The notes beneath the pieces were generated by a model. The model had not been told where the DNA came from and searched no databases. It saw nothing but the letters and a program-made list of their open reading frames with translations. The translations under genes were made by a program, and so were the position numbers. Source: Microcebus murinus (Eukaryota > Chordata > Mammalia > Primates > Cheirogaleidae). Taken from it: a DNA stretch of 64,000 nt. The stretch is taken from the NCBI RefSeq assembly GCF_040939455.1, contig NC_134117.1, forward strand, positions 22,375,501-22,439,500, read 5' to 3'. This document shows positions 1-12,589 of this stretch, in pieces; positions within the stretch are counted from its first letter, which is position 1, and every line of letters starts with the position of its first letter.

Positions 1-599
1 GACCACAGAAAACATTTTGAATGAACACATGAGTGAGTAAGTGAACAAGGGAGGACTGATTGACTGCAAGCACACAGAGCCTAGCTCCATTCTGCCCCTC
101 TCCATCCCTGCTACCCCCAAATGACTTGATGGAACTCAGGCTGTTGTCCAAAATTATCAGACTATGACTCAAAAAAATAAATAACTAAAAAGTTAATCTA
201 AAATCCCAAACCTGACTCAGGTCTGGTTTGGCTGCTAATCAGCTGGGGTTCCTTTATTCTGGGAGAGAACTCCCCAGAATTCAGAGTTCCCAGAACTCAT
301 GGCTAAACCCCAGTGAGAGAGAGAGAAGGAGAGGATAAAGCTTGTAGAAAGAGTGTGGGATCCCTGTTATGGGGTGTGTGTGGGGGAACTCTGGAGGGTC
401 CGCACTCCCCTAGTTAAGACATTCCTTCTGATATGACAGGATTCAAAGCTCCTCTGCATCTGGTTCTGCAGACCCTACCTGCCACCAGCCCAGCCCACAA
501 CACTAGCATATATAAAAGTGATTTAATAGAATATTAGAGTCATAAGTATTTTCCATACACTTATTTATTAACACAGACATTAATTTGTGAATGCTGCAG
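1..599. other. unique sequence, nothing recognised
   Basis: No open frame, known repeat or RNA signature is apparent. A short GA-rich run lies near 313-340. Confidence 0.5.
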
Positions 600-836
600 A
601 AAAACAGGGTGCAGGCTCTGGGGTAACACAGCCTGTGTTGGAATCCTGGCTCTGGCACTTTTCAGTTGTGCAACATTGAGCAAGTTATTTAACTTCTCTA
701 TGCCTTAGGATCATCATCAACAAAATGGAGGTAATAGTAATACCACCTGTCTCACAAGGGTGCTCTGGGAATTAAAGGAGTGGATGCACATGTGAGCATG
801 TGGCTGGTTTCCTGGAACACGTTACCTATTCAATAA
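600..836 (+). repeat. MIR SINE
   Basis: The order of landmarks matches a near full-length MIR: a 'GGAATCCTGGCTCTGGCACTT' block near 639, 'GAGCAAGTTATTTAACTTCT' near 678, an 'AAAATGGAGGTAATAGTAAT' block near 721 and a tail resembling CAATAAAGG near 830. It is an ancient tRNA-derived SINE and diverged, as expected for its age. Confidence 0.85.
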
Positions 837-3054
837 AGGTCAGCAATTGCCCACCTTCTCTTCAGAGCCCATCCCACTTCACACCTCTCCCCCAAAGCCA
901 CGCTACTGATGTTGCCTCCTGGTTTTCCAGATTCTCCTGTGGGTACCACCAAGCCTGACACAGGGTGGCAGCTCATGCTCCAAAGAAATCAGTTCCCTCT
1001 AACATTTGACTCTTTACAACTACCTTTCCCTTAGGATTTATTCTCAGCAAACTGGAAAGAAAGTATCTTATAATCTAATTTATGTGGGGATGTTATAGGC
1101 TTATAGATGTCTACATTCTTTTTAAAGGTACAGAATATCTGCAAAAAGGAACCTAAAGATAGCAATGCCTCAACAGAAAGAGATTAAGTGTTTGCACTGG
1201 AATTTCAGGAATAGCTAGCTACAGATCAGGTAATTAAGTGTTTTTAAATCGAATAAGGGGAGAAACCTGAATGCCCAACTGTAACTAAAATCCTCTTTGT
1301 AACTCAGTACCAGAGGATGAGAAGGCTCTGGAAAGAATTTCAAGGTAGATAGATGATTTGGTTAGTTTACTGTTCTAAATTTGGAGTCATTCTTTTCTGA
1401 GTAAGAGTATATAAGGGCATCTGTGTCATCCCCACCAACAAGAAGTCCTCCTACAACTGTAGGCTGCAGGGACCACCTCTGCCACTAAGGTCAAAGTTCC
1501 CACTGGGATAGTGAGCCCATGAGCTGATCCCCCCTGAGCACTCTTCAAACATAAATCAGCAGAAATCTCCACTATTTTCTCACCGCTATCCAAGGAAAAC
1601 ACCCATACTCCCTCCAGGTGCAGGAGGACATGATGCTAGCAGCAAGAAGGCTTGTCCTGATTTCTCTAGGGCAGACCCTGTGTGTCAGGAGTGTGTGTAG
1701 GGGGGAGCCTGGGAGGCCACAGAAAGTGGTACAGGAATGGTTGGGGGTATAGGATTATCTCTGAGCAGCATCTCAGACCCCATTCAAGGGCATTTCAGGA
1801 ATCCAGAAAGAAGAGATGGAACTTTATTTTCTAGCCTTTTCTACTCACTTGGTTTCCTAGAACTCTTCTACCACTTCCTTGCCTTCATCATGTCTTATAA
1901 CTTCGCACACATGCACCACCACACAACCAAGACAATCATAGCAGATGCAACAAATACATAGCAGAGGGTGTCAGAAGAAGCCCTTGTCCCTGAAAGGTAT
2001 AGACTTCACCTTTGCAGGACTTGTACCTATGAGCAAGAAAGGAGCCGCTGGCCCACTCCTCCTCTCTGCAGAGGACTGCTGAGTCTCAGTACAAGGGAAT
2101 CTTTTGTCCTAGGTCAGAGTGTGAGCCTGTAGCTGGGTCAGGACTAGAACTCAATTCTTTTTTACTTTCCCCTGCTGAGAACTCCTCTACTGGGTGACTT
2201 CACACAAGTAATTTCTGGCAGTGGCTGAAATTAGATACACAAAAGATAGACGAGCCTACAGTTTGAGGGTTCTTCCCATCTTCACTTTATCCTGAGCCTC
2301 TTATGCAATGAAGTCTTGGTTATGTGCATGTTCCCAGTCTGCCTTGATCCTGTCACCAATATGATTCTTGCTACAGTGCAGCGTTTGCTTCCTCCTCTGA
2401 CAATGGGCCAACCGTCTAGGCTGCTGGAGATATTCCTAGTTGAGGAGTGTCTACCTGAATAAAAATAATGCTACTAGAAACCCCTGTCCAGAACAGGGCT
2501 GGCAGTTGTCATGGATGAACCTCATTGATATAGTCATAGCTACCATCAGAGAAGTAGAGATGCACATCCAGGAGGCAATTAGATCTCTAGGCTCTCAGCC
2601 AACAAATATCCTCAAATAGCAACCAGAAGGCTCTAGGTCTCCCTATGCTTAAACATTCATCCCTCTCCACATTCTACAAAAATAGAAGACTGTTCAGGGG
2701 GAAAATCAGTAATATAGGAAGAAAAGCAGTAGATTCTTATCTCAAAAATATTATCTCATTCATATCTCTTATTAGTATCATCTACATTCTTGATGAATGT
2801 GTCAGTTCTGTGTACTGCTCATTTTTTCCCCTACTGAACAGGAGAGTCTCATACTCAAGAAGGTAGGGCTGAGAGGATGAACCAGAATAAATTGCTCCAA
2901 TCCAATCTTTAAAGGCTCCCTAAGAAACAAAAATTAGGGATTCTCTTTAGACTCAAGGGATGTGAGATGCAATAACTGATCCCTTAGGGAGCATGGAATC
3001 TCACGTGGTAGTTGGCCATCAAGAAAGGAGGCCAAATGACATGAAAAAGTGAAG
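837..3054. other. unique sequence, nothing recognised
   Basis: About 2.2 kb of moderately AT-rich sequence. Open frames are shorter than 80 codons and resemble nothing known. No repeat family was recognised by eye. Confidence 0.45.
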
Positions 3055-3270
3055 AGTAATGAATAAAGAGTTTTAACATCAAGAAGACCTAGATGTGAAT
3101 TCCAGTTCTTCTATTTACTTGCTTATATTCTTGGACAAGGTTTTTAAACTTCCTGGTACTCAGTCTCCCCATTTAAAATAGAATCATACTATGTGACTCA
3201 TAGGAATGTTATTAAGATTAAATAAGCTACTGAGTGTCAAGTGTCTGGAATATAACACTCAGTAAATGGA
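3055..3270 (+). repeat. MIR SINE
   Basis: MIR landmarks appear in order: a 'GAATTCCAGTTCTTC' core, a degraded 'CTTGGACAAGG...TTAAACTTCC' block, 'CCCCATTTAAAATAGAATCA', and an ending 'AACACTCAGTAAATGGA' like the MIR 3' tail. Plus orientation. Confidence 0.8.
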
Positions 3271-3499
3271 AATCAATTATATAATGACTTTTCAATTTTC
3301 CCTTAAGGTTTTCATTCTCCCCAAACCAAGAGTTGGCATATTTTGCTGCAGTGACTTTCAAATCTTTTTTAGGGAGCAAACCATATTCTTAAAAATAAAT
3401 CAAACAGACCAAATTGAAACTTTTATGATCCCATCATCCTCTTTCCTCCTGAAGGGGCCCCGAAGACACTGCCCCTGCACCCCGGGAAACTATTGGTAG

Positions 3500-3650
3500 A
3501 AGATGGGCCAGTTACATGGGAAATGGAATATCTGGATTCCAATGCCTGTTATACCACTAACTCCCAGAGAGACCTCGGGCAAGCCACTTCTCCTCCCAGG
3601 GTCTCAGCTCTCTCATTGTTAAAGTGAATAGGCTTGAGTATGTGACCACT
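3500..3650 (+). repeat. MIR-like fragment
   Basis: Contains a weak MIR core (GGATTCCAATGCCTG...GGGCAAGCCACTTCTCC...CTCAGCTCTCTCATTGTTAAA). The 3' half is lost or too diverged. Confidence 0.55.
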
Positions 3651-4976
3651 AACGGTTCTCTGACTTCTAGAACTCAAGGAAGACTCTGGTTGCTGGATTT
3701 GATTATTGGTTTTACTGTCTTTTCCCCATGCCTACCCCAGACTATTATGCTGAATGAATATTTACTGGTACTCTATGAGATAACTATATCCCCAAAACTA
3801 GGGTATCCTTACTTCTATTAAATGATATAATGTCACCATATGTTGCCTTGCTCCACACCTCAACACTTAAATGGGGAAGAAAATAACATGCAACTATCAT
3901 ATTGAGAGTAAGCCAAGGGTTCTGGGAATGAGGCTGTGGCTTTGGTTATGGAGGGAAAGAAGCATAAAGTGATGCATCCACCTTAGTCCAAAGAGTTTGA
4001 AATATGTCCCAAAACAGGAAGTCAAGAGCTGGAGTTCTATGGGATTTTTAAGGTTACATTATTTCTCTTCAAAAAGAAATATACTTAACCTCAGGACTAC
4101 TTTTTACAAAAGAAGATAAAAACTTTTCTATTATTTGTAAGCTTTAGCTTACATACAGAGAGTGTATCACCTAAGGGGCAAGTTGTCCTACAATGAGTGA
4201 ATAGCAGAAACTTGAGCAGGTGGCATGGATAGGCAAATTCTTGATGGGGGCAGGTGAGGAAAGAGGGTAGTGAAGGGGCCTGGCTCAGGCAGGACTTAAG
4301 GAGTCCACAGAGTCAAGTGTAGGTCTGGGAAAGGTGACTACCAGAGTAAAGCCAAAAATTTTGTCATTCCAGCAAAAACTATCTGAGTGGGTCTGCAGGA
4401 AGGGTGGAATGAGGTTTAATGAGAAGTTAATAGTAAGGTCATAATTTTGAAAACACAGACAAGGCAGACAGGGTTGTGTGGTGTACAACAGGGGCCTGAA
4501 CTACTTCAAGCTCCTACCCTTAACATACATGAAACTCTGTTTTGTATACCTATAAGAAATGACAGTAGGATCAAGTAAAAATACATTTTAGAGTTCCTTG
4601 AAATTTTAAAAATGCCTGACAAACGTAAGATGCTACTTATTAAGGTATTAGAATCAAGAGAATCCAGGTTTGCCATCAGCACCACGGACAGCTGCCAGCG
4701 GGGCTAAACTCTTCCCAGGTATTCCTTGAGCTGTTAATCTTCCAGGATGGGCCTTCTGCCTGAAATAACTCTCAGAATTTAAAGGACCATAATTTGTCAG
4801 AGTAGGTCCAAATTGCCTATAAAGGATACCCAACATATATGTCATGTGGCAATGTGATGTTTTCCCAGTAAATGAGTAGCTCAACGGGGGAGCTTACTTA
4901 ATGGACTGCATGAAGTTAATTCCTCAGTGTCCTCTTAGAGCTAAGGAAGGACCCTGAAACACATCAGCAGAATATA
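3651..4976. other. unique sequence, nothing recognised
   Basis: About 1.3 kb without recognisable coding sequence, RNA gene or repeat. Confidence 0.4.
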
Positions 4977-4984
4977 ATCTAGAG

Positions 4985-5206
4985 CAGGAGTCAGCACATA
5001 TTTCTTCAAAGGGTCAGATAGTAAATGTTTTAGGCTTTGCAGTCCATATAGTTTCTGTTGCAACTGCTCAACTCTGTCACTGCAACACAAAAGCATCCAT
5101 AGTCAATTTGTAAGCAAATGGGTGTGGCCGTGTTCCAATAAAGTTTTATTCACAAAAATAGAAGGTGGGATAGATCTGATCTGCAGACTGTAGTTTACTG
5201 ACCCCT
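4985..5206 (+). mobile_element. hAT-type MITE (MER3-like), full length
   Basis: The copy has matching terminal inverted repeats: it starts CAGGAGTCAGCA and the reverse complement of its end reads CAGGGGTCAGTAAAC. It is flanked by a near-perfect 8-bp duplication (ATCTAGAG at 4977-4984 and ATCTAGTG at 5207-5214), the signature of hAT transposition. Internal text such as GTCAGATAGTAAATGTTTTA and the TGTTCCAATAAAGTTTTATT block match a common mammalian non-autonomous hAT family. The family name is from memory; hAT class is certain from the ends. Confidence 0.8.
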
Positions 5207-5649
5207 GATCTAGTGGGGTAGTTGCAGGTCATTTTAGCCAGTACTGCTTAATCCCTGGTGTTAGATATATAATACATGACCCAATTTGGCTGTCCAATAA
5301 TGGGAGCTCAAGAAGTGTGAATTATCTGTTATTATCCTGAACCTCAACATTAGCCTTTATTACAAATATCCACTTAGGAAATCCCAGGTAGTCCTAGAGA
5401 ACAAGGGGTAAATGTGAAAAAGATCAAGAAAGGCCAAAAAAATTGTTCAACAGTTATGAAATGTTAATAGAAAGGAGAACCATGGACATGTGGAGTTTCA
5501 CAGTTGACCTTGTAAAAGATGTAGTGCTTCCACTGGTAGAAGCATTTCCATAATAATTAACAAGAGTGGGCCACTGAGAACTGCATGAAAGGGAAAACCT
5601 CGACACAGCAGAGACAACTTAAATCAGATACAAGAAAAAGAGGCTCCAC

Positions 5650-5830
5650 ATCAATTAGGCACATCATGCTAAGACCAGCCCTGGGAGATTTGCCTATGTT
5701 ATTGAATTTAATCCTCATCACTCCCCCTCAATGGACTACTACTTCTATTCAAACATGAAGGAGCCAAGGACCAGAGAGATAAAGTCACATACACAAGGAC
5801 ATGCAGGTAGTGAGCAAAAGGTGGAATGGA
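5650..5830 (-). repeat. MIR SINE
   Basis: Minus-strand MIR: a degraded 'TTTAATCCTCATCAC', then an AAGGAGCCAAGGACCAGAGA block and 'GATAAAGTCACATACAC', corresponding to the reverse complement of the MIR core and 5' half. Confidence 0.65.
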
Positions 5831-7535
5831 AAACAATTCAATGTCAGAGCTCATGCTCCTCCCACACCCACTCTCTGCCTGCAGATGCAAAGCCCTAAGT
5901 CACTTTAGGAAGGAAGCTGAGGCACTTGCTCCTGAGAGACTCAAGTCTGGAGAGCTTGGGGCAGATCTCTCCTCCAACACATCTTCATTTCAACTAGAGC
6001 CACTTAATCGGCCAGTCTCCAACTCTCTCTAGTGCCTTCTCCATGCAGCTACCCAGATTAGAAGCCATTAGGAACCACTCTTCCACCCTAAGGACTCTCT
6101 CCCCTCCTTACATGCAGTGGTCCCTGTGACCTTCATGCAGTGCCCTGGACAAGGCAAGTGCCAGAAAAAGTGGGATCTTTGAGGGGAGTGAGCTTAGAGC
6201 AGATGAGACTGTCTGAGGACTGGGGGGCGCCCACTGTTATTCCACCACTGCCTTCCCTGCTCACAGCAGGACTGAATGGCAGCCGCAAACTGCATGTGAA
6301 ATCTATCCTTTAGTGCTGCCAAGTCAGGTGGGAGGGGGGTGGTGTTAAAGCAAAGCTATAATATGCCTGCAATAAAAGTTTACCAGCTTTTATATAGGTT
6401 CCCGATAATGAGAGGAGATATTTCAACAGCTCAGATAGTGTCGTGAGAGGAAAAGTAATTCCTGGCACCGCCTCTTTAAGGTGAGAATCTGCCTCCCCCA
6501 CATGGTTCATAGCTGGGAGTTTTTCCCCATTTAAAGGAGACTGCATCAAATTATGTGTGCCTTTCAGTCTTTATCATGGTTTATAATGGATTCCTGTAGA
6601 GAGTCTAGAAAGGGAACTTTTCATTGAGGTGAGTGGTGAATTTTTATGCCCTCAAACCTTGGAAGAGTCGAGAGTTACAGTAACAGAGAGGTAAGGAAGT
6701 GAGGGATTTTGGAAGTTCAGGGCCAAGAGCAGGATATAAAGATGTGTGTCCTCGAGGTATGGATCTTGGGAAATAAATTAGGGCATCCTACTGCTGCTAC
6801 TTTAGACAGAGACTCTAAGAGGCTACATCCCCATGAGGTAGTAAGAAACTTGACAGAAGGTGTGGAGAAGAATCTCCCAGAGTGACTGAGAATGGGGTGA
6901 AACTGGGTAGGCAGAGAGACAATGAATGCCACCTGGAAGCAGAGGGAATGCATTCAGAGATGCTGGCGTGGGACAAAAGAGGGCGGAAGCCAAAGTAAGG
7001 GGCAGTACAAGGGAAGCCAGGATAATGGCAGATGAACCTGTTGTGGGCTCAGAAGGAGAGAAGCCTGCTCTGCCACACCAGCCAGGCAGTGAGGACACTT
7101 TCTCCTAACAGGGAACTGACTTCAGCCTGTGCTGAAATGCCCTTGTGATTTGGCGCAGACCTGCGTGGCCCTGTGATATTCACTGTCCAATGGGCATCCT
7201 GTCAAAGCTCATTAACAGAGACATGCCTGATTTCAAACTTGTGATCATTTGGACACAGACAAGACTCAAGCTGACATATGAGCTTTCAGTGAAAACAGAG
7301 TTTGTTACACAAATCAAGAGTGTGAAAGGATTAGGGGCAAGAGGGATAATTAACCTACTAGGAGAAAACCAACTGGTTGCAAGAACTTTGAATGACATCA
7401 GTTCCTCTCTCTTTGCATCTGAACAGTGTCACTTACAAATGATTGCTGTCTAAGCCTGGCTCACGTCCATCAGACCCTCATAACACTTCATTAGTCCCTA
7501 ATTGGTGTTGCTGCACATGCCTAAAATGTCAATAG
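5831..7535. other. unique sequence, nothing recognised
   Basis: About 1.7 kb of unique-looking sequence. A 102-codon open frame at 7145-7453 resembles no known protein and has no splice or conservation evidence I can see. Confidence 0.4.
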
Positions 7536-7539
7536 TAAC

Positions 7540-7830
7540 TCTCCCTTTCTTTCAAAGTCCAGCTCCAATCAGCTCTCCTCAATAAGGACTTCTAGGACTT
7601 CTCAGCCCACACAACCTTCCCTAAAGCATCCAGTACCTGGGCCACCTATGCACCACTTATGGGCTACCTTGACCTGTGAGCCCTCCTGTCCCATGCCCAG
7701 CTCTTACAGCCCTAGCTGGCCTGGAAGTCCTTGGAGACAAAAAGTGAGCCTTATTTATGACAATTTCTACCTGCTAGGTCACCAACAGCTCTGTGTTGGC
7801 TAATTGAAAGGGACGGGTGATTTTCTGGCA
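7540..7830 (+). repeat. L2 LINE 3' fragment
   Basis: Plus-strand L2 tail: a 'CCAGCTCCAATCAGCTCTCC...AAGGACTTC' block and, later, 'CTGGAAGTCCTTGGAGACAAAAAG' where L2 normally reads 'GTAAGCTCCTTGAGGGCAGGGA'. Diverged. Confidence 0.6.
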
Positions 7831-7831
7831 A

Positions 7832-8115
7832 AATCTTCACACATGGATACTATGAAATATTAGGAAGCAATTAAAAATAATGAGTTGGAGCTATAGATGT
7901 GGACTGACTTGGAAAGATACCCATTTGCTTTTAGTGAAAAAAAAATTGATTGTAGGGTTATACACATTATATGATTCCATTTTTTAAAAAAAATACTTCC
8001 TGAATATTTTATAAACATTGAAATATGTTTGAGTGAGCAGAGAGAAAAGTAAGGAAGGATATATACCAACTGTTATAGTTTGTTTTCTGAGACTGGGAGA
8101 ATGGGATTGGAGACG
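7832..8115 (+). repeat. L1M 3' end
   Basis: Landmarks of an old mammalian L1 3' end: 'GATACTATGAAATATTAGGAAGC', 'GACTTGGAAAGATACCCAT', an A-rich stretch, then 'GAAGGATATATACCAACTGTTA'. The 3' boundary is approximate. Confidence 0.65.
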
Positions 8116-8564
8116 GAGATGAGAGTTGGCTTTTCCTTTGCGTGTCTTTTCCTTGTTTGGCTTGTTGCATGAATGTGCATTACCTTTTGCTTTGAGGGGA
8201 AGTCAGTGAGCCTTACAAATAGTGCAAAGTCAAGCTCTCTCAACATTTGGGGTAACCCAGACAGCATCGTCTCTTCCTCCCAAGGCTGAAGACCAAGCTC
8301 AAAGTGGGAGGGGCCATGTAGATCATTTGTTCCTCTTACCACCCCAACTGGCATTCACACAGTCCCCCTTGGGGGCTTTTTAAGGGGTCTTCATAAACTC
8401 CACATCCCCCTGCATTTCCACTTGTCAGGTTCCAGTCCTGTCACTTGTTTCTCCTTGAAGTGATCATGAGTGGGTACTGCTTCTCACACCCCAGAGAGCC
8501 CTATCTGAAATGAGGGGACAGCACTGGGGGAGGCTGGATTTTGTCTGGTTTTCCTTCTAAGTCC

Positions 8565-8960
8565 ACTCTCCATCCTCCCCCACCATGCACGATACTGTCA
8601 GAAGGCTGATATCCACGACCACATCAATAAGACTCCCTCGCTGGGTGCGTTCAGCCAACAGGAGGATCCAACAGATAAGAGGGTGGGAGGAGAGAGAAGT
8701 CAGGGTCTTCCTTCCCCAGCTCCACCCAGCCCAACCACGGGTTGGCAGTAGCTGTGTTCCCCACCTGAAAACCACAGCTGCTGTCTGGCAGCCTCTGCTG
8801 AGCTGTAGCTTTCTCAGAGTGTGGTGTTTCATGTGTTGGTGGGGAGCGAGTAAATTAACAGTTTCTTTCTGTTACTAATGTCGAGGTGCTTCACCATCCC
8901 TTGCTCATCCTTACACCCTTGTGAACTCTCCCCTTATTAAACTCTCTTCGATATTCCCTC
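8565..8960 (+). repeat. ancient interspersed repeat, family unassigned
   Basis: Shares order and wording with the copy at 39310-39715: a GGGAGGAGAGAGAAGTCAGG block, then a segment with 'GAGGTGCTTCACCATCCCTT' and an end 'CCCCTTATTAAACTCTC'. I recognise the family from other mammalian DNA but cannot name it with confidence. It explains the open frames that cross the region. Confidence 0.6.
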
Positions 8961-10025
8961 TCTCCCTTTTGCATGTGCCATCTTTTTCCTGCCTGGCCCC
9001 TGAGCAGCTTCCCTGCCAGCAAAGGGCCCTGGAGCACTGCAGCAGAGACCAGGGGCTGTCTCTAAGTGCTGCCCCTGCTGTGAGAAGCCCCTCCATGCTA
9101 GAGACGTGTGCACCCTGGAAATGCCTCTCTCTGGCAGGGCTTTAAGCCTAAACCCAAGGAGGGCTTTAACAGGCACAGAGTTGCACCTTGTTTCTCTTAC
9201 CCACTAGCCATGGAGAAGTGGTGAACAAGCCCAGCTTACCCCCTTGCAGTCCATTTGAACCATGGAACCAATGCAAGCTGAAAGAGATGGACCCTCCATG
9301 CCCCTCTCAGGCTGGAAACAATCAGAGGGGTGCTGTGGAGCCTCCCGCCCCAGCCGAGTATCTCCCATAGCAAAGTTCTGCTTCTGTGCCTCTCACCCAG
9401 CAGGTGTCAATCAGGCAAGGAACAGGAGAGAACAGATGCAAACAAGCCAACTAAAAATACACCCGTGGCAGACTTCGTTAACGTGCGGGAACATTCTCAG
9501 TCCCCGGGGCAATGATGGGCCCTCGAGATCTCAAGGGGCAGAAGAGGAATGGCAACTAAAGTGAGACCCGATAGAAAAGCAACAGCAATAATGACAAAAA
9601 TACATACCTAATGCAAAAAATAACAACAACGACAACAACAACAAACAACTGTTCATCCTCAAATCCCGGGGGATACTGACAGCTAATTATTGATCAACCC
9701 AAGCAAGAATGAACTATGCCTCAGAATCAACTTCCTTCAACTCCCTAGAGGTTATCATGAACTATGGGGATGCTATTAACTCCGGGAGACATGGGAAAGG
9801 GGCCCCCTCTCAGGTCTGCTCCTAGACTCAGCAAGAGGCTCCAGCCCAGCCAGGCCTGAAGGGCAGACATAGACGATAACAGACAAGCAAATTAACCACC
9901 ACCCCACTAGATCCCTGGCAACAAGAAAGTGAAGGTGCTGTAGACCCATGTTTAGAGCAGCCCAGAGGACGAAGGATAGTTTTTCACACCCATGAAGCCA
10001 GATATGTTATCTTCATATCAGTGAG
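8961..10025. other. unique sequence with a short (CAA)n run
   Basis: Otherwise featureless. A simple repeat of CAA/CGA units occupies about 9621-9649. Overlapping open frames on both strands at 8911-9564 differ in frame and lack codon structure. Confidence 0.45.
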
Positions 10026-10029
10026 AGCA

Positions 10030-10400
10030 ATGGTTGTATGTTGTGGAAGTCCAGCTTAAACTGGCGTAAGCAGAAAAAGGGACTGATTGGCTCATTTAAC
10101 TGAAAGTTCCAGGGGTAGTTCAGGCATGGCTGGACTTAGGTACTCAATGACATCACCAGGACTCTCTAGCTCTCTGCCCCTTAGATCTGCTTTCCTTGGT
10201 GGCCGCCAGTGGTTCCATGCCGACACCTATTATTAAGCAACTCCAGAGGAAAGTGCATGCTGCTTTCTAAAGAATTACTGCCCATGTATCAGATTTGAAT
10301 TTCAGTAGCATGCCTTGTGTTACCTCCCCGTCTGTCACTCGTTACTGGAGCCAGGAGAATGGAATGCTCTGATTGGTCAGATCTGGGTCACATGCTCACC
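10030..10400 (+). repeat. ancient interspersed repeat, family unassigned
   Basis: Contains 'GATTGGCTCATTTAACTGAAAG', a 'CAGGCATGGCTGGA' block, 'GACATCACCAGGACTCT' and a late 'GCTCTGATTGGTCAGATC...GGGTCACATGC'. This pattern recurs in mammalian repeats; class is not resolved. Confidence 0.5.
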
Positions 10401-10414
10401 CTCGGTCTTAGAGG

Positions 10415-10485
10415 TAGAGAAGTCTGGCACGCAGTAGGCACTCAGTAGATAAATGTTGCACGCATGAAGGAATGAATGGAAGGCC
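10415..10485 (+). repeat. L2 3' terminus
   Basis: Reads TCTGGCACGCAGTAGGCACT, then CAGTAGATAAATGTTG and a GAAGGAATGAATGG tail: the characteristic last 60 bases of L2. Confidence 0.7.
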
Positions 10486-10639
10486 CAGAGGTGTGACAGT
10501 TCAGGGCACGCTGGGGCACCGAGTTGGCTACCGTAGGGAAAGGAATGAGATTGGAAAGCCAAGAAAGAGCAGACAGCATGCGGTGCGGTGGCCGTGGGCA
10601 AGGCACTTCACCAGCTGGACTTCAGGCTACGAGACGTGC

Positions 10640-10860
10640 GGGGAAGCCCAGAAAGTAGCGCCTGCCTTCTGGAGCTTGCACTCGAATAGGAGTCATGTGA
10701 CAGCCACGTGAATGTTACGTCACAAGGCAAACGTGATGGGCTCTGCAGGGGCAGATGAGTTCCCGCTGGGGGAGTGAGTAGGAGATCGGAGACCTTTCAG
10801 TGGAGGAGTCGGCTATTCTATTTGGAGGTGGTGGGCAGACTAGTTTGGACAGGTGAAAAC
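10640..10860 (-). repeat. L2 LINE fragment
   Basis: Minus-strand L2: 'CTGCCTTCTGGAGCTTGCACTC' is the reverse complement of the L2 '...GCTCCATGAGGGCAG' region, followed by typical upstream L2 text. Weakly conserved. Confidence 0.45.
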
Positions 10861-11039
10861 GAGGATGAGTTCTTTAGGCAGAGGGATGCTCAGGAAGGTG
10901 GGACAGGGAAGGCGGTCCTCGGAGGACAGGCCTGTGGGGGGCCCTAGGAGGTGGGGCTATAAAGGGGCTCAGGAGTCTCCCAAGCGAGGCCTCTAAGCCA
11001 AGGATTTAGGGTTCTGCCCTGTTGGCTGTCGAGTGTTGC

Positions 11040-11420
11040 CATCTCTCCTTGGACCAGTTCATTTCAGTCACTAGCCTAGAAATTTCTCAGGCATACCTAT
11101 TCAGATTCGCGGTTTTAGGAAATCGACAGGATCTCTCCATCCCAACAGGCTGCTGCCTAAAAGTGGGCAATTCCTCTCTGAAGGGTGACGTCTCCAGACT
11201 GCAAATCGACCTGCCTGGCTTCCAACCGTTTCCAGCAACAGCGGTATAGCTCATCTTAAGAAGCCAGGTTTCTCGGCATGCGTGATAAATTCGACTTTAA
11301 ACTGATTATCGAAATCTACAAGCTGTTAATCCAGTGGCTGCCAGCGCAGCCCTGTTCTCTGCTCTGTTTCATCTTCACTTACAATGACAGAATTCGTGTG
11401 TTCTCCCGGCAGCTCTCAGG
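11040..11420. promoter_or_regulatory. candidate conserved element (CpG-retaining unique DNA)
   Basis: No repeat recognised. CpGs persist at many points in otherwise average-composition sequence (for example near 11108, 11125, 11189, 11228, 11275 and 11309), unlike the CpG-poor flanks. This suggests selection or low germline methylation. No specific function can be read. Confidence 0.3.
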
Positions 11421-12320
11421 AGCCCGCACTGTGCCTGCCCGAGACCCCTCCTGCTGTCGCTCCACGCGGCAGATACGTGCACGTCTCTCTCTTTTGCTTT
11501 CTCTGTCTCTAACTGAGGCTGATACTGAAAAATCTGAAATTACTGGTCAAAGCAAGTGAGAAAGTCACTTGACAGGGTGAATCCTGTGCAGAGGAAATGT
11601 GTGGGTTCTCAAGGACTGTCAGCAGAGTTTGCCCACCTTGCAGGGGAGGGGCCCTGGGGGCCCAGACGACGGCTTGGGTTGATGAGCGGCCTCGGCTGCA
11701 TGTCTGAGTTGGCCCCTCTGCAGTGGTGAAGCATGCAAGGGCTTCCTCGGGGCAACCTGGCAGCATCCCTTGAGTTGGCGTCCCCCTCTCCTCCAATAAG
11801 CAGGCTTGCTGCCAGCCTGGGGCGCCCAGGTGCCAGGGCTGGGCATTCGCCTGGCCAAGTCAGAGCTGCTCCCTGTCCCCACATCAGGTGAACCACAAGC
11901 ACAGGGGCACCCAGGGCCCCTCATCATCTTCATCATTGTCCTTCTGTCTGTCCCTTACAGCCAGCAAGGAGGCCTGAAATGGCACCTGGGGTTTTACCCA
12001 GGCTTGTCCCACTCATGTTCCCAGACTTCTCTACCTCCCTCTTCACATGCCATTGGATCCAGCCCTCTGCACTGCCCTCTATTCCCCCAAATCTCCTCTA
12101 CTCTTCTCATCTCTATGCCTTTGCTCCCTTGGACTCTTCCACCTAGCCACCCCCCCCCACCCGCAGCCATCCCACCCTGACAAATAGCCAACTCTCAAAA
12201 TCCTGCCTAACCTTCACACTCAATGCCACTCTCACACAGGTTTCTAAGCTCACAAGGGTATCATTCCTCTGAATTCTTGTGGCACCATCATACATTTGTG
12301 GACATTCATGCTATTCTGTT
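11421..12320. other. unique sequence, nothing recognised
   Basis: GC-rich in the first half, pyrimidine-rich near 12000-12180 with a C-run at 12151-12159. Several overlapping open frames on opposite strands are compositional. Confidence 0.45.
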
Positions 12321-12324
12321 TTAT

Positions 12325-12500
12325 ATCATGAGAACACAGCATAGAGTCTAAGAGTGTAGAGTTTTGCTGTGTGACCCTGGAAAAATGACTTAACCTCTCT
12401 GTTCTCTGATTTCTTAATTCATAAAATAAGAATCATATTCCATCCTCAAAGAGTTGTTGAGAAAAATAAATGGGCCAATATCTTAGAGCATGTGTCTTAG
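12325..12500 (+). repeat. MIR SINE
   Basis: Plus-strand MIR: 'GCTGTGTGACCCTGGAAAAA', 'TGACTTAACCTCTCTGTTCT', 'CATAAAATAAGAATCATA' and 'GAGTTGTTGAGAAAAATAAA' follow the consensus order. Confidence 0.85.
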
Positions 12501-12589
12501 AGCAAGCTCTAACATAAATTAACTGTCTAAAAATCATCAGTTGTACTGTAACTGTTAGGGTGGTTGTTATTGTAATTATTTTATTTCCC

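Noticed and set aside
6218..6236. CTCF-like GGGGGGCGCCCAC
   Set aside because: Core deviates at important positions and lacks the upstream CC; weaker than the candidate at 28010-28028.
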